The notes: a model not told the origin generated them from the sequence alone. A stretch of 64,000 nt of DNA from Prauserella cavernicola (GCF_016595675.1 NZ_JAENJH010000011.1:177559-241558); one strand, 5' to 3'; positions 1-8,984 are shown, counted from the first letter of the stretch. Program-made: numbers and translations.

Positions 1-196
1 CGAGCAGCAGGAGCACCGCCACGGGAAGCAGGACCACGTAGGGCAACCAGGCCCGGATCCCGGGATAGCCCATGTGGATCTCCGCGGCCAGCAGCGCGGC
101 GCCGAGCAGCGGCAGGGGCCAGCCCCACCACGCCAGGTACAGCCGCTCCGAGTGGCGGAGGGAAGCGTTGGTTCGCGCACGTGTACTGCTGCTCAC
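1..196 (-). CDS. DUF3093 family membrane protein (N-terminal part, cut by window edge)
   Basis: The reverse strand from a GTG at 194-196 reads an uninterrupted protein start for 65 codons to the window edge. A polar N-terminus with SSSTRAR and [16 protein letters not shown] is followed by two hydrophobic stretches separated by [14 protein letters not shown], the usual beginning of the two-helix DUF3093 proteins of actinobacteria. It is divergent from dut, which is the normal arrangement for this family. The function is unknown and the C-terminus lies outside the window. Family recognition is from the motif and the position next to dut. Confidence 0.75.
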   Translation of the reverse strand, partial: MSSSTRARTNASLRHSERLYLAWWGWPLPLLGAALLAAEIHMGYPGIRAWLPYVVLLPVAVLLLL

Positions 197-220
197 CGCC
201 TCAGGGTAGTCTCGCGTGTC

Positions 221-685
221 GTGTCCAGCGTGCAGGTCCTGCTTTCCCGCCTTGATCCCGAAGTCCCGCTTCCCTCCTATGCGCGTCCCGGCGACGCCGG
301 CGCCGATCTGGTCACCACGTCCGACGTGGTGCTTCAGCCGGGGGAACGGGCGACCGTCGGCACCGGCATCGCGATCGCGCTGCCGTCCGGGTACGCCGGG
401 TTCGTCCACCCGCGCTCGGGTCTGGCCGCCAGGGTGGGTCTCTCGATCGTCAACACGCCGGGCACCATCGACGCGGGCTACCGCGGCGAGATCAAGGTGT
501 GCCTCGTCAACCACGATCCCAAGGAGCCGGTCGAGCTCTCGCGAGGAGACCGGGTCGCGCAGCTCGTGGTGCAGCGGGTGGAGCACGCCGAGTTCGTCGA
601 GGTGTCCGAGTTGGAAGCCACGGAGCGTGGCGCGGGGGGCTACGGTTCGACGGGTGGGCACGCGGCCCTGGGAACGGAGAAGTAG
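221..685 (+). CDS. dut: dUTP diphosphatase
   Basis: Trimeric dUTPase that hydrolyses dUTP to dUMP and pyrophosphate, keeping uracil out of DNA and feeding thymidylate synthesis. From the GTG at 221 it is 154 aa, normal for the family. All five signature motifs are visible: DAGADL (25-30), PRSGLA (64-69), [11 protein letters not shown] (81-91), RGDRVAQL (108-115) and the C-terminal glycine-rich [10 protein letters not shown] (136-145). The frame stays open upstream to 74, but conservation begins only at about residue 4 of this start and the extra part would overlap the divergent DUF3093 gene. The stop overlaps the next start by one base, so the two are translationally linked. Confidence 0.96.
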   Translation: MSSVQVLLSRLDPEVPLPSYARPGDAGADLVTTSDVVLQPGERATVGTGIAIALPSGYAGFVHPRSGLAARVGLSIVNTPGTIDAGYRGEIKVCLVNHDPKEPVELSRGDRVAQLVVQRVEHAEFVEVSELEATERGAGGYGSTGGHAALGTEK

Positions 686-1377
686 TGGGGATTTTCGGAC
701 GCAAGCGCAAGTCAGGGCGCGAGCGCGGCGACGAGCACGTCGAGCGGGAGGACTACGCCGGCGACGGTGACGGCAGTGGTGACCACGCCGCCCAGGACGG
801 CCAGGACGGCCAGGTCGATCACGCCGGGCACGACGGGGCCGGGCCGTACGACGTCGCCGACGCGCCCGATGACGGCCGCCCGCGCATGGACATCGGCTCG
901 GTGCGCGTCCCGGTGCCGGACGGCTCGCAGGTGCAGGTCGAGATGGACCAGCAGAGCGGCAATGTCCGCGCCGTGCACGTGGTGACCACGCATGGCCAGG
1001 TCACGATCAGCGCCTACGCCGCGCCCCGCTCCGGCGGGCTGTGGAGGGAGGTCAGCTCCGAGCTGGCCGAGCAGCTGCGCGCGGACGGCGCCAAGGTGAC
1101 GTCCGGCCGTGGCGAGTGGGGGATGGAACTCTCGGCGATCGTGGGCGAGGTCGCGCTGCGGTTCGTGGGCGTCGACGGCCCGCGCTGGATGCTGCGCGGC
1201 GTCATCGCCGGTCCGCAGTCGCAGTCGGCGCAGGCGCCCGACACGCTGCGCGACATCGTGCGCCAGTCCGTGGTGGTGCGCGGTGACTCGCCGATGCCCG
1301 TGCGCACGCCGCTGCCGATCACGCTGCCCGAGTCGATCGCGGCGCACATCGCCGAGCAGCAGGCGCAGCAGAGCTGA
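685..1377 (+). CDS. DUF3710 family protein
   Basis: A 230-aa cytosolic protein starting at GTG 685, whose first base is the last base of the dut stop. It has a basic start (GIFGRKRKSGRERG), an acidic low-complexity linker rich in Asp, Gly and His up to about residue 75, then a conserved globular domain containing RMDIGSVRVPVP and WMLRGVIAGP. It is a conserved actinobacterial protein almost always found downstream of dut; no reaction is known. The C-terminus ends in a Gln/Ala-rich tail (EQQAQQS). Assignment to DUF3710 is by pattern and neighbourhood. Confidence 0.88.
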   Translation: MGIFGRKRKSGRERGDEHVEREDYAGDGDGSGDHAAQDGQDGQVDHAGHDGAGPYDVADAPDDGRPRMDIGSVRVPVPDGSQVQVEMDQQSGNVRAVHVVTTHGQVTISAYAAPRSGGLWREVSSELAEQLRADGAKVTSGRGEWGMELSAIVGEVALRFVGVDGPRWMLRGVIAGPQSQSAQAPDTLRDIVRQSVVVRGDSPMPVRTPLPITLPESIAAHIAEQQAQQS

Positions 1378-1392
1378 GCCTGCTCAGGCCGC

Positions 1393-2109
1393 TCAGGCGG
1401 CCCGCTCCTCGGTGACCGCGCGCAGCAGGGCGAGCAGCGCCGCGCGGCCGAGTGCCTCCCGGTCGGTGCCGAACGAGGACAGGGTCGTGGCGCACACGCT
1501 CGCTCGTGGCAGCGCCGCCGCCCAGGCGTCCGCGACGGCCGCGGGGTGCACGGGATCGTCCGCGCACGCGGCGATCCCCACCGGGACGTCCAGCTCCCGC
1601 AGCCGGTCCAGCTCCGGGGCCCGGTGCGCCGCGGCGGAGCGGAGGCTGGCGGACAGGCCCTCGCCGTGCCCGCGCCAGGCGCGGTCGAGCTCGGCCGCGA
1701 GCCACGGCGCGATCCCCGCGGTGGACATGGCCAGCGCCGCGTCGAGGCCCTCGCGCTCGACGAGCTCGGCCGACGCGCGCGCCGCCAGCGCGGCGGGTGC
1801 CGCACCGGGGTCGCCGTTCCACGCGGGCAGCGCCGCGAGCACACCCGCGCACCGCTCCGGCGCGCGCAGCGCCCACTCGGTGGCGACGTGGGCTCCCAGT
1901 GAGATCCCGCCCGCCAGCACCGGGCCAGGCGCCGTCGCCGCGCACCGGTCGAGCAGCTCGAGGTAGCCGGCGACCACGTCGCCGCCCGTCGGCGGGGGCG
2001 GGGCGACGAGCTCGATGCCGAGCGAGGCCAGCGGCGCGGCGAACACGGATCGGACGAACACCTCGTCAGAGCCCGTTCCGGGCAGGATCACGGCGGTGGA
2101 TCCGGGCAT
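1393..2109 (-). CDS. alpha/beta hydrolase family protein
   Basis: A 238-aa protein with a probable alpha/beta hydrolase fold. The oxyanion-side motif ILPGTGSDEVFV lies near residue 8, a nucleophile elbow GGISLG puts the likely catalytic Ser at residue 70, and a late DDPVHP segment could carry the acid. The substrate is unknown. The ATG at 2107-2109 is preferred because the motif-bearing region begins immediately after it; the frame is open to 2139. The gene ends facing DUF3710, about 15 bases away. The 3' region is short and no strong terminator is visible between the convergent stops. Confidence 0.8.
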   Translation of the reverse strand: MPGSTAVILPGTGSDEVFVRSVFAAPLASLGIELVAPPPPTGGDVVAGYLELLDRCAATAPGPVLAGGISLGAHVATEWALRAPERCAGVLAALPAWNGDPGAAPAALAARASAELVEREGLDAALAMSTAGIAPWLAAELDRAWRGHGEGLSASLRSAAAHRAPELDRLRELDVPVGIAACADDPVHPAAVADAWAAALPRASVCATTLSSFGTDREALGRAALLALLRAVTEERAA

Positions 2110-2226
2110 AACTGAGGTCACGTTGCGATAGTGGCGCAACTCGGCTTCTCTTGCTGCGGCAGAGTTACGCTGAACAGGTACGGGCCGGTCCGGTCGACGG
2201 GCCCCGGAGCACAGGAGCTGGCGCTT

Positions 2227-2604
2227 ATGTCCGCCAAAGACGGCGGCTACTTCAGCCGGTTGGTTCGCAAACTGACCAGTGACATCGGGCAGCTGGACGC
2301 CGACGACCTTTCCGAGAAGTCAGAAGCCGGTGGGGCGCAGCGTGCCTGCGACTGCCGGTCGGGCGAGGAAGTGACCGTACTCGGCCGGTTGCGGAGTGTT
2401 GATTTGTGTCCGGGCAGCGATGCCGCCACTCTGGAGGCGGAGTTGTTCGACGGCACCGACGAGGTCACGCTGGTGTGGCTCGGCCGTCGCAGGATCCCCG
2501 GGATCGAACCGGGGCGCACCATCAAAGCCCGTGGCCGCCTGGCCGATCGCAACGGGCGGAAGGTGCTGTACAACCCCTACTACGAACTGTTGCAGACGAC
2601 CTAG
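2227..2604 (+). CDS. OB-fold nucleic acid binding domain protein
   Basis: A 125-aa protein starting at ATG 2227 with an AGGAG ribosome site nine bases upstream. After a basic N-terminal segment (GGYFSRLVRKLTSD) it has a single OB-fold beta-barrel pattern: EEVTVLGRLRSVDL, a turn, ATLEAELFDGTDEVTLVWLGRR, GIEPGRTIKARGRL, then NGRKVLYNPYYEL. Proteins of this type are conserved in actinobacteria upstream of DUF3159 and the ceoBC pair, as here. It presumably binds single-stranded nucleic acid; the partner is unknown. The frame continues upstream, but that part lacks family similarity. Confidence 0.85.
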   Translation: MSAKDGGYFSRLVRKLTSDIGQLDADDLSEKSEAGGAQRACDCRSGEEVTVLGRLRSVDLCPGSDAATLEAELFDGTDEVTLVWLGRRRIPGIEPGRTIKARGRLADRNGRKVLYNPYYELLQTT

Positions 2605-2619
2605 TGAGAGTAACCGCGC

Positions 2620-3405
2620 GTGACTGAACCCGACCGCACTACCGAGGCCGGCGACGACGCCACCAAGCACGCCACCAAGCACGCCACCAAGCACGCCACC
2701 GAGCAGAAGCCGGAGGCCGAGCGCGAGCCGACTCTGCTGGAACAGATGGGTGGCGTCTCCGGACTCTTCTACTCGTCGGTGCCGGTGATCGTGTTCGTCC
2801 TCGCGAACAGCCTGTTCAACCTCACCACCGCGATCTGGGCCTCGCTGGGCAGTGCTGTCGCGATCACGATCCTGCGCCTGGTGCGCAAGGAGCCGCTGCA
2901 GCCGGCGATCTCGGGTTTCTTCGGTGTCGCCATCGCCGCCTTCATCGCGTACCGCACGGGCTCGGCGAAGGGCTTCTTCCTCTTCGGCATCTGGGCCAGC
3001 CTGGTGTACTGCGGCGCGCTCGTCATCTCCGTGCTGGCGCGCTGGCCGCTGGCCGGTGTCGTGTGGAGCTACCTCAACGGCAGCGGCATGGCCTGGCGCA
3101 AGGACAAGGTGTCGCGGCGCGGCTACGACATCGCCACGCTCGCGCTCGCGGCCGTGTTCGCGGCCCGCTTCGTGGTGCAGCAGTGGCTCTACGCCGAGGA
3201 CTACACCGGCTGGCTCGCGTTCGCCAAGATCGCGATGGGCTACCCGCTGTACGGGCTCGCGCTGCTCGTCGTCGTCTGGGCCGTGCGCCGCGCCGACAAG
3301 CGCCTCAAGGAGCTGGACACCGAGGAAGAGCTCTCCGACGCCGAGATCGAGGCGCGCCTGCGGGTGAAGTACGGCGAGAGTCCCGCGCCCGGCACGCCCC
3401 AGTAG
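2620..3405 (+). CDS. DUF3159 family integral membrane protein
   Basis: A 261-aa membrane protein starting at GTG 2620, 15 bases after the OB-fold gene. Residues 1-40 are hydrophilic and hold three perfect copies of ATKH plus a diverged fourth; then come LLEQMGGVSGLFYSSVP and about six hydrophobic segments, with an amphipathic acidic C-terminus. The LLEQMGG...GLFYSS start and WRKDKVSRRGY loop are typical of DUF3159. The family is usually linked to an OB-fold protein and the TrkA pair, as here, suggesting a role in membrane or ion homeostasis, but no function is established. Confidence 0.87.
   Translation: MTEPDRTTEAGDDATKHATKHATKHATEQKPEAEREPTLLEQMGGVSGLFYSSVPVIVFVLANSLFNLTTAIWASLGSAVAITILRLVRKEPLQPAISGFFGVAIAAFIAYRTGSAKGFFLFGIWASLVYCGALVISVLARWPLAGVVWSYLNGSGMAWRKDKVSRRGYDIATLALAAVFAARFVVQQWLYAEDYTGWLAFAKIAMGYPLYGLALLVVVWAVRRADKRLKELDTEEELSDAEIEARLRVKYGESPAPGTPQ
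2664..2708 (+). repeat. 12-bp tandem repeat inside the DUF3159 N-terminus
   Basis: The 12-base unit GCCACCAAGCAC occurs three times perfectly in tandem and is followed by a diverged fourth copy (GCCACCGAGCAG). It encodes ATKH three times. The copies are identical at the DNA level, including wobble positions, which points to recent slippage expansion in a disordered N-terminal tail. Confidence 0.8.
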
Positions 3406-3411
3406 CGGGGT

Positions 3412-4068
3412 TCAGTAGCCCAGCGCCGTGCGGACGTCGGACTCCACGTCGGCCGCGGCCACGAACAGCAGCTCGTCGCCCGCCTCGAGCGGGTCGTCGG
3501 GCTGCGGCACGATCACCCGGTCGCCGCGCAGGATGGTCACCAGCGCCGCGTCGCGGGGCAGGGCGAGGTCGCGCACCGGCTTGCCCGCCAGCGGCGTCTC
3601 GGAGGGCAGCGTCAGCTCCACGAGGTTGGCCTGGCTCTGCCGGAACGTCATGAGCCGCACCAGGTCGCCGACGCTCACGGCCTCCTCGACCATCGCCGCG
3701 AGCATCCTCGGAGTCGACACGGCGACGTCCACGCCCCAGCTCTCGGTGAACAGCCACTCGTTGGCCGGGTTGTTGACCCGCGCCACCACTCGCCGCACCG
3801 CGAACTCCGTCTTCGCCAGCAGCGACACCACGAGGTTGGCCTTGTCGTCACCGGTCGCGGCGATCACCACGTCGCACAGCTGCACGCCGGAGTCCTCGAG
3901 TGTGGACACCTCGCACGCGTCGCCGAGCACCCAGTCGGCCTGCTCGACGGTGCCGGGCGTGAACTGGCCAGCCTGGCGCTCGATGAGCATCACCGTGTGC
4001 CCGGCCTCGATGAGCTCGGCGGCGATGGAGCGGCCCACCGCGCCCGCGCCCGCGATCGCGACCCGCAT
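3412..4068 (-). CDS. ceoC: TrkA-type potassium uptake regulatory protein (second of pair)
   Basis: A 218-aa cytosolic RCK protein: an N-terminal Rossmann domain with nucleotide motif GAGAVG (7-12) and the acidic residue LIER closing strand 2, then a C-terminal TrkA_C domain (LPSETPLAGKPVRDLALPRD onward). Such proteins bind NAD(H) or other nucleotides and gate a Trk/Ktr K+ channel subunit. Its ATG at 4068 directly abuts the stop of ceoB, so the two are one operon and probably form a heteromer. No membrane TrkH/TrkG gene is seen nearby. The name follows the mycobacterial CeoB/CeoC pair. Confidence 0.88.
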   Translation of the reverse strand: MRVAIAGAGAVGRSIAAELIEAGHTVMLIERQAGQFTPGTVEQADWVLGDACEVSTLEDSGVQLCDVVIAATGDDKANLVVSLLAKTEFAVRRVVARVNNPANEWLFTESWGVDVAVSTPRMLAAMVEEAVSVGDLVRLMTFRQSQANLVELTLPSETPLAGKPVRDLALPRDAALVTILRGDRVIVPQPDDPLEAGDELLFVAAADVESDVRTALGY

Positions 4069-4734
4069 CTAGCTCTCCTCCTCGGGGCTCCTCGCCGCCG
4101 CGCTCGTCACGTACCCGACGGTGCCGGACTGCGCGGCCACGTAGACCGCGTCGTCGGCCTGCAGCACCGTCTTCGCGTCGGGCAGCACGCCGGTGCCGAA
4201 GCGCATCACGAACGCCACGCGCGAGCCCGTCGCCTCCTCCAGCTCCCGCACGCCGCGGCCGATCCAGTCCTCGTGCAGCGGCAGCTGCAGCAGCGCGACG
4301 GTGCCCGTCGGGTCGCGCCACGACGTGGCCACGCCCTCGGGCAGCAGCGTGCGCAGGAACCGGTCGGTGGTCCAGGGCACGGTCGCGATCGTGGGGATGC
4401 CGAGCCGTTCGTACACGGCGGCGCGTTTGGGGTCGTAGATGCGGGCGACGACGTGGTCGACGCCGAACTCCTCGCGGGCCACCCGCGCGGAGATGATGTT
4501 GGAGTTGTCGCCGTTGGACACGGCCGCGAACGCGCCCGCGTGCTCGATGCCCGCCTCGACCAGCACGTCGCGGTCGAAGCCCATCCCGACGACCTGCTGG
4601 CCGTGGAAGTCGCTGCCGAGGCGTCGGAAGGCGTCCCGGTCGCGGTCGATGACGGCCACGTCGTGGCCGAGCCGCTCGAGGGCGGCCGCCAGGGACGAGC
4701 CGACCCGGCCGCATCCCATGATCACCACGTGCAC
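4069..4734 (-). CDS. ceoB: TrkA-type potassium uptake regulatory protein (first of pair)
   Basis: A 221-aa RCK protein with nucleotide motif GCGRVG (7-12), the strand-2 acid VIDRD, a conserved NGDNSNI segment and a TrkA_C domain from about residue 140. It is the upstream member of the ceoB-ceoC operon read leftward and divergent from the MarR-like gene at 4894. It is about as long as ceoC, so each is a single RCK unit rather than the duplicated TrkA of enterobacteria. Role by family: regulatory subunit of K+ uptake, binding nucleotide on the cytosolic side. Confidence 0.88.
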   Translation of the reverse strand: MHVVIMGCGRVGSSLAAALERLGHDVAVIDRDRDAFRRLGSDFHGQQVVGMGFDRDVLVEAGIEHAGAFAAVSNGDNSNIISARVAREEFGVDHVVARIYDPKRAAVYERLGIPTIATVPWTTDRFLRTLLPEGVATSWRDPTGTVALLQLPLHEDWIGRGVRELEEATGSRVAFVMRFGTGVLPDAKTVLQADDAVYVAAQSGTVGYVTSAAARSPEEES

Positions 4735-4893
4735 GCCCGTGCCTCCTCGCTCTGCGTCGGTGACAGCGCAGAACCTACCCCGATCCGGGCCGGGTCCGCG
4801 TGCCGGTCGCGAAAGCGTTCCCCGCGAGCGTTCACAACGTTGCGAAGACCCAGAACGTAGGATGACGGACCGGACCAGGAGAGGAGCTCACCC

Positions 4894-5349
4894 GTGGCCG
4901 ATGCGCGGGATCCCGCCGAACGGATGGCCGTCATTCTCGCGAGGCACGGCATGCACCGGATGACCGCGAGGGTGCTGTGCGTGCTGCTGTTCACCGAGCA
5001 GGAGACGATCACGGCGGGGGAGATCGCCGAACGGCTCGATGTCAGCCCGGGGTCGGTGTCCGGTGGCATCAAGATGCTCGAGGCGATCGACATGGTCGAG
5101 CGAGCGCCGGTGCGGGGCGGCCGTCGCGAGCACTACCGCTTCCCCGACGACGCGTGGCCCAGGCTGATGATGGTCCGCAACCGGGTGCTGGAGGAGATGC
5201 TCGAGGCCGCCGACGACGGCATCGCGACCGTCTCCGAGGACGGCCCCGCGGGTCGCAGGCTCACCGAGATGCGTGACTTCTACGCGCACCTGATGCGCTC
5301 GATTCCCGCGTTGATCGAAGACTGGCGCGCGAGTCGTCCCCGGTCCTGA
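4894..5349 (+). CDS. MarR/GbsR-like winged-helix transcriptional regulator
   Basis: A 151-aa DNA-binding protein starting at GTG 4894 behind a GGAGAGGAG stretch. It carries a winged helix from about residue 25: RVLCVLLFTEQETITAGEIAERL, recognition helix SPGSVSGGIKML, and a wing with GGRREHYR. The C-terminal half is helical and probably dimerises. The pattern fits the GbsR/MarR-type family that often controls transporter genes. It lies upstream of the APC permease at 5386 on the same strand and may act on it or on the divergent ceoBC operon; this is inferred from position only. Confidence 0.8.
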   Translation: MADARDPAERMAVILARHGMHRMTARVLCVLLFTEQETITAGEIAERLDVSPGSVSGGIKMLEAIDMVERAPVRGGRREHYRFPDDAWPRLMMVRNRVLEEMLEAADDGIATVSEDGPAGRRLTEMRDFYAHLMRSIPALIEDWRASRPRS

Positions 5350-5385
5350 TCCGGCTGCGGCACGCGGAGGACTTACGCTCAGCGC

Positions 5386-7458
5386 GTGTCCAAGTTCGCC
5401 ACCGTCACGAAGCGCCTCGTCCTCGGCAGGCCTTTCCGCAGCGATCGGCTGGCGCACACCCTGCTGCCGAAGCGGATCGCGCTGCCGGTGTTCGCGTCCG
5501 ACCCCATGTCGAGCGTGGCGTACGCACCCGAGGAGATCCTGCTGGTGCTGTCGGTGGCCGGCGCCTCGGCCTACGTCTACAGCCCCTGGATCGGCCTGGT
5601 CGTCGCGCTGGTGATGGTGACGGTCGTGGCGTCGTACCGGCAGAACGTGCGCGCCTACGGCTCCGGCGGTGGCGACTACGAGGTGGCGACCGTCAACCAC
5701 GGCCCCCGCTGGGGCCTCGTGGTGGGCAGCGCGCTGCTCGTGGACTACATCCTCACGGTCGCCGTGTCGATCGCGTCGGCGGCGGCCAACATCGGCTCCG
5801 CCGTGCCGTTCGTGGCCACCCACAAGGTGCAGTTCGCCGTGGCGGCGATCCTGGTGCTGATGGCGATCAACCTGCGGGGCGTGCGCGAGTCGGGCACGGC
5901 CTTCGCCATCCCGACCTACGCGTTCGTGGTGGGCATCCTCGCGATGATCGGCTGGGGCGCGTTCCGCACGATCGTGCTGGGCGACGAGATGCGCGCCGAG
6001 AGCGCCGACTTCGACCTGGTCGCCGAGGACCACCATCTGGTGGGGCTGGGGTTCGCGTTCCTGGTGCTGCGCGCGTTCTCCTCCGGCAGCGCGGCGCTGA
6101 CCGGGGTGGAGGCCATCGCCAACGGCGTGCCCGCGTTCCGCAAGCCGAAGGGCCGCAACGCGGCGACCACGCTGCTGTGGATGGGCACCCTCGCGGTGAC
6201 GATGTTCCTCGGCCTGCTCTTCCTCGCCCACGTGACGGGCGCGATCATGGCGGAGGACCCGGCGCGCCAGCTCGTGGGCGCACCGGCGGGCTACGAGCAG
6301 AAAACCCTCGTCGCGCAGCTGGCGGACGCCGTGTTCACGGGGTTCTCGCCGGGCGTCTGGTACGTCATTTTCTTCACCGGGCTCATCCTGGTGCTCGCGG
6401 CCAACACCGCGTTCAACGGTTTCCCCGTGCTCGGCTCGATCCTGGCGCAGGACCGGTTCCTGCCCCGCCAGCTGCACACCCGGGGCGACCGGCTGGCCTT
6501 CAGCAACGGGATCCTGTTCCTCGCCGGGTTCGCGATCGTGCTCGTGATCGCGTTCGACGCCGAGGTGACCAAGCTGATCCAGCTCTACATCGTCGGTGTG
6601 TTCGTGTCCTTTGTGCTCAGTCAGAGCGGCATGATCCGGCACTGGAACCGCAAGCTGCGCGACGAGACCGATCCGGCGGCCCGCCGTCAGATGCGCCGAG
6701 CGCAGCTGATCAACGGCTTCGGGCTGTTCATGACGGCCTCGGTGCTCGTGGTGATTCTCGCGACCAAGTTCCTGGCCGGCGCGTGGATCTCGATCGTGGC
6801 GATGGGCGCGATCTACTTCCTCATGGGCGGCATTCGCAAGCACTACGACCGGGTGACCCAGGAGCTCAAGGACGCCGAGGGTGAGCCGGTGACCCTGCCC
6901 GCCCGCAACCACGCGATCGTGCTGGTCTCGCAGTTGCACCGGCCGACGCTGCGCGCGCTCGCGTACGCGAAGGCGACCCGGCCCGACGTGCTGGAGGCGG
7001 TCACCGTGAACGTCGACGACGCCGATACGCGTAAGCTGATCGACGAGTGGGAGCGCAGGGGGTTCTCGATCCCGCTCAAGGTCGTCGAGTCGCCGTACCG
7101 CGAGATCACCAGGCCCGTGCTCGACTACGTCAAGCGCATCCGCGGCGATCAGCCACGCAACGTCGTCACCGTGTTCATCCCCGAGTACGTTGTCGGCCGG
7201 TGGTGGGAGCAGGTGCTGCACAACCAGAGCGCGCTGAGGCTCAAGAGCAGGCTGCTGTTCCAGTCGCGGGTGATGGTGACGAGCGTGCCGTGGCAGCTCG
7301 AGTCCTCGGAGCGTGCGCTCTCGCGCGCCGACCGGGCGCGGGCTCGCCCGGTGGCCGGTGACGTCCGGCGTGGCGTCTCGGCCCCTGGGCGCAGACCGGC
7401 CGACAAGAACGGCGAACCCGGCAAGAACGACACGAACGGCAGGAACTCCGCACGGTGA
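5386..7458 (+). CDS. APC superfamily permease with C-terminal cytosolic domain
   Basis: A 690-aa membrane transporter starting at GTG 5386. Residues about 25-480 form some 12 hydrophobic helices with the amino-acid/polyamine/organocation signature (LPVFASDPMSSVAYAPEEIL, then GSGGGDYEVA). After the membrane part comes a hydrophilic domain of about 200 residues (from ARNHAIVLVSQLHRPTLRAL) resembling a universal-stress-like fold, and a Lys/Asn-rich tail. This layout is common in actinobacterial APC proteins of unknown substrate. It overlaps the methyltransferase start by four bases, so they are co-transcribed. Substrate could be amino acids or, given the ceoBC locus nearby, cations; neither is proven. 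Confidence 0.87.
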   Translation: MSKFATVTKRLVLGRPFRSDRLAHTLLPKRIALPVFASDPMSSVAYAPEEILLVLSVAGASAYVYSPWIGLVVALVMVTVVASYRQNVRAYGSGGGDYEVATVNHGPRWGLVVGSALLVDYILTVAVSIASAAANIGSAVPFVATHKVQFAVAAILVLMAINLRGVRESGTAFAIPTYAFVVGILAMIGWGAFRTIVLGDEMRAESADFDLVAEDHHLVGLGFAFLVLRAFSSGSAALTGVEAIANGVPAFRKPKGRNAATTLLWMGTLAVTMFLGLLFLAHVTGAIMAEDPARQLVGAPAGYEQKTLVAQLADAVFTGFSPGVWYVIFFTGLILVLAANTAFNGFPVLGSILAQDRFLPRQLHTRGDRLAFSNGILFLAGFAIVLVIAFDAEVTKLIQLYIVGVFVSFVLSQSGMIRHWNRKLRDETDPAARRQMRRAQLINGFGLFMTASVLVVILATKFLAGAWISIVAMGAIYFLMGGIRKHYDRVTQELKDAEGEPVTLPARNHAIVLVSQLHRPTLRALAYAKATRPDVLEAVTVNVDDADTRKLIDEWERRGFSIPLKVVESPYREITRPVLDYVKRIRGDQPRNVVTVFIPEYVVGRWWEQVLHNQSALRLKSRLLFQSRVMVTSVPWQLESSERALSRADRARARPVAGDVRRGVSAPGRRPADKNGEPGKNDTNGRNSAR

Positions 7459-8663
7459 ACGCAGCGAACCCGATGACCGAGGCGAAACCCGACTGGACGG
7501 GCCGCACGCTGGAGCTGGAGGTCGGCGCGGTCGCGCACGGCGGGCACTGCGTCTCCAGGGTGGAGGGCCGGGTGGTGTTCGTGCGGCACGCGCTGCCGGG
7601 CGAGCTCGTGGTCGCGGAGGTGACCGAGGACAAGGGCAAGGGCTTCTGCCGCGCCGACGCCGTGCGCGTGCTGCGGCCCTCGCCGGACCGCGTCGACGCG
7701 CCGTGCCCGGCCTCGGGGCCTGGTGGGTGCGGCGGCTGCGACTGGCAGCACGCGAGCCCCGCCGTTCAGCGCGAGCTCAAGGCCGCGGTGGTGGCCGAGC
7801 AGCTGAGCAGGCTCGCCGGGCTGGAGTGGCCGGTGGAGGTCGAGGCGCTGCCGGGACCGTCGCGCTGGCGCACCCGCGTGCGGTTCGTGGCGGGCCGCGA
7901 CGGCAGGCCGGGGCTGCGAGCCCACCGCAGCCACCGGGTGATCCCGCTGGAGGACTGCCCGATCACGCTGGAGGGTGCGGCGTCGGCGGGCCTGTCGCGC
8001 CGCAAGCGCCCGAGCACCGAGATCGAGACGACCGAGGACGGCACGGGCCGGGTGCACGTCGCCGAGGTGCCCTCGCGAGGCAAGCTCAAGCAGCTCAGCG
8101 GCGGCACGGCCGTCGAGCGGGCCGCGGGCAGGCGGTGGCGGCTCGCGTCGGACGGTTTCTGGCAGGTGCATCCCGCCGCGGCCGACACGCTGGCAGGTGT
8201 GGTGGGGGAGTGGGCCGCCGCGTCGCCCGGCGCGACGGTGTGGGACCTCTACGCCGGAGTCGGGCTGTTCGCCTCGGTGCTCGCCGGGCAGGTGGGGCCG
8301 CAGGGCCGGGTGCTGGCGATGGAGTCTGGCCGGCGCGCGGTGACCGACGGCAGGGCGAACCTGGCCGATCTGCCGCAGGTGCACTGGGAGTGCGCGCGGG
8401 TCGAGGACGCCTCGGCCTCGCTGGCCGGGCAGGCCGAGGTGGTGGTGCTCGACCCGCCGCGCAAGGGCGCGGGCCGCGAGGTCGTGAAGTCCATTGTGGA
8501 GGCACAGCCGGAGCGGATCGTCTACGTGGCCTGCGATCCGGCAGCGCTGGCTCGGGACGTCGCGACACTGGCCGAGCACGGTTTCCACCTGCGGTGCCTG
8601 CGGGCCTTCGACGCCTTCCCGATGACGCACCACGTCGAGTGCGTGGCGCTGCTGAGCCGCTAG
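7455..8663 (+). CDS. class I SAM-dependent RNA m5U-type methyltransferase (TrmA/RlmD-like)
   Basis: A 402-aa protein starting at GTG 7455 within the stop of the permease gene. Domains: an N-terminal TRAM domain (12-75), a cysteine cluster for an iron-sulfur centre (C84, C92 and C95 in CPASGPGGCGGC, probably with a later Cys), and a C-terminal Rossmann methyltransferase with SAM loop WDLYAGVGLFAS, DPPRKGAG and the catalytic cysteine motif VACDPAALARD. By family it methylates C5 of a specific uridine in tRNA or rRNA. Which RNA is modified cannot be told. It ends four bases into the convergent membrane protein gene. Confidence 0.9.
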   Translation: MNAANPMTEAKPDWTGRTLELEVGAVAHGGHCVSRVEGRVVFVRHALPGELVVAEVTEDKGKGFCRADAVRVLRPSPDRVDAPCPASGPGGCGGCDWQHASPAVQRELKAAVVAEQLSRLAGLEWPVEVEALPGPSRWRTRVRFVAGRDGRPGLRAHRSHRVIPLEDCPITLEGAASAGLSRRKRPSTEIETTEDGTGRVHVAEVPSRGKLKQLSGGTAVERAAGRRWRLASDGFWQVHPAAADTLAGVVGEWAAASPGATVWDLYAGVGLFASVLAGQVGPQGRVLAMESGRRAVTDGRANLADLPQVHWECARVEDASASLAGQAEVVVLDPPRKGAGREVVKSIVEAQPERIVYVACDPAALARDVATLAEHGFHLRCLRAFDAFPMTHHVECVALLSR

Positions 8664-8944
8664 CGCAGGAGCGCGTACAGGGAGAACACCACAGCGCAGG
8701 CGAACAGCAGCAGCGCGCACGCCGTGAGCCCGGTGCGCACCACGGCGTGGCGCTCGGACTCGCCGGGCAGTGCCACGGTGGAGACGCCGTTGAGGGTGAT
8801 TCCCGCGCCGATCAGCATGAACGCGGCCTCGGTGGGCCCGGGGTCCAGTACCAGCAGCACGATGCCACCGGCCAGGAGCAGGACTCCCGCGGCGAGCGTG
8901 AACCTGCCCGAGCGTCGTCGCTGTGGGTGTGCGTCGGCGGACAT
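8660..8944 (-). CDS. small integral membrane protein
   Basis: A 94-aa protein with a short basic N-terminus (ADAHPQRRRSGR) and three hydrophobic segments, separated by a DPGPTEA loop and a charged ESERHAVVRTG loop. I do not recognise a family. It converges with the methyltransferase, overlapping by four bases. The ATG at 8944 has a GGAGGTGACTCC stretch upstream (reverse strand), a good ribosome site. A distinct gene is supported by the strong hydrophobic periodicity and the start signal. Confidence 0.65.
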   Translation of the reverse strand: MSADAHPQRRRSGRFTLAAGVLLLAGGIVLLVLDPGPTEAAFMLIGAGITLNGVSTVALPGESERHAVVRTGLTACALLLFACAVVFSLYALLR

Positions 8945-8984
8945 GGAGTCACCTCCCGACCGCTGACGGTAGCAGTTCCGGTGC

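Noticed and set aside
4888..7221. Very long open frame opposite the APC permease (777 codons)
   Set aside because: His/Arg/Asp-rich translation typical of a GC-rich shadow frame; the plus strand encodes a clear transporter.
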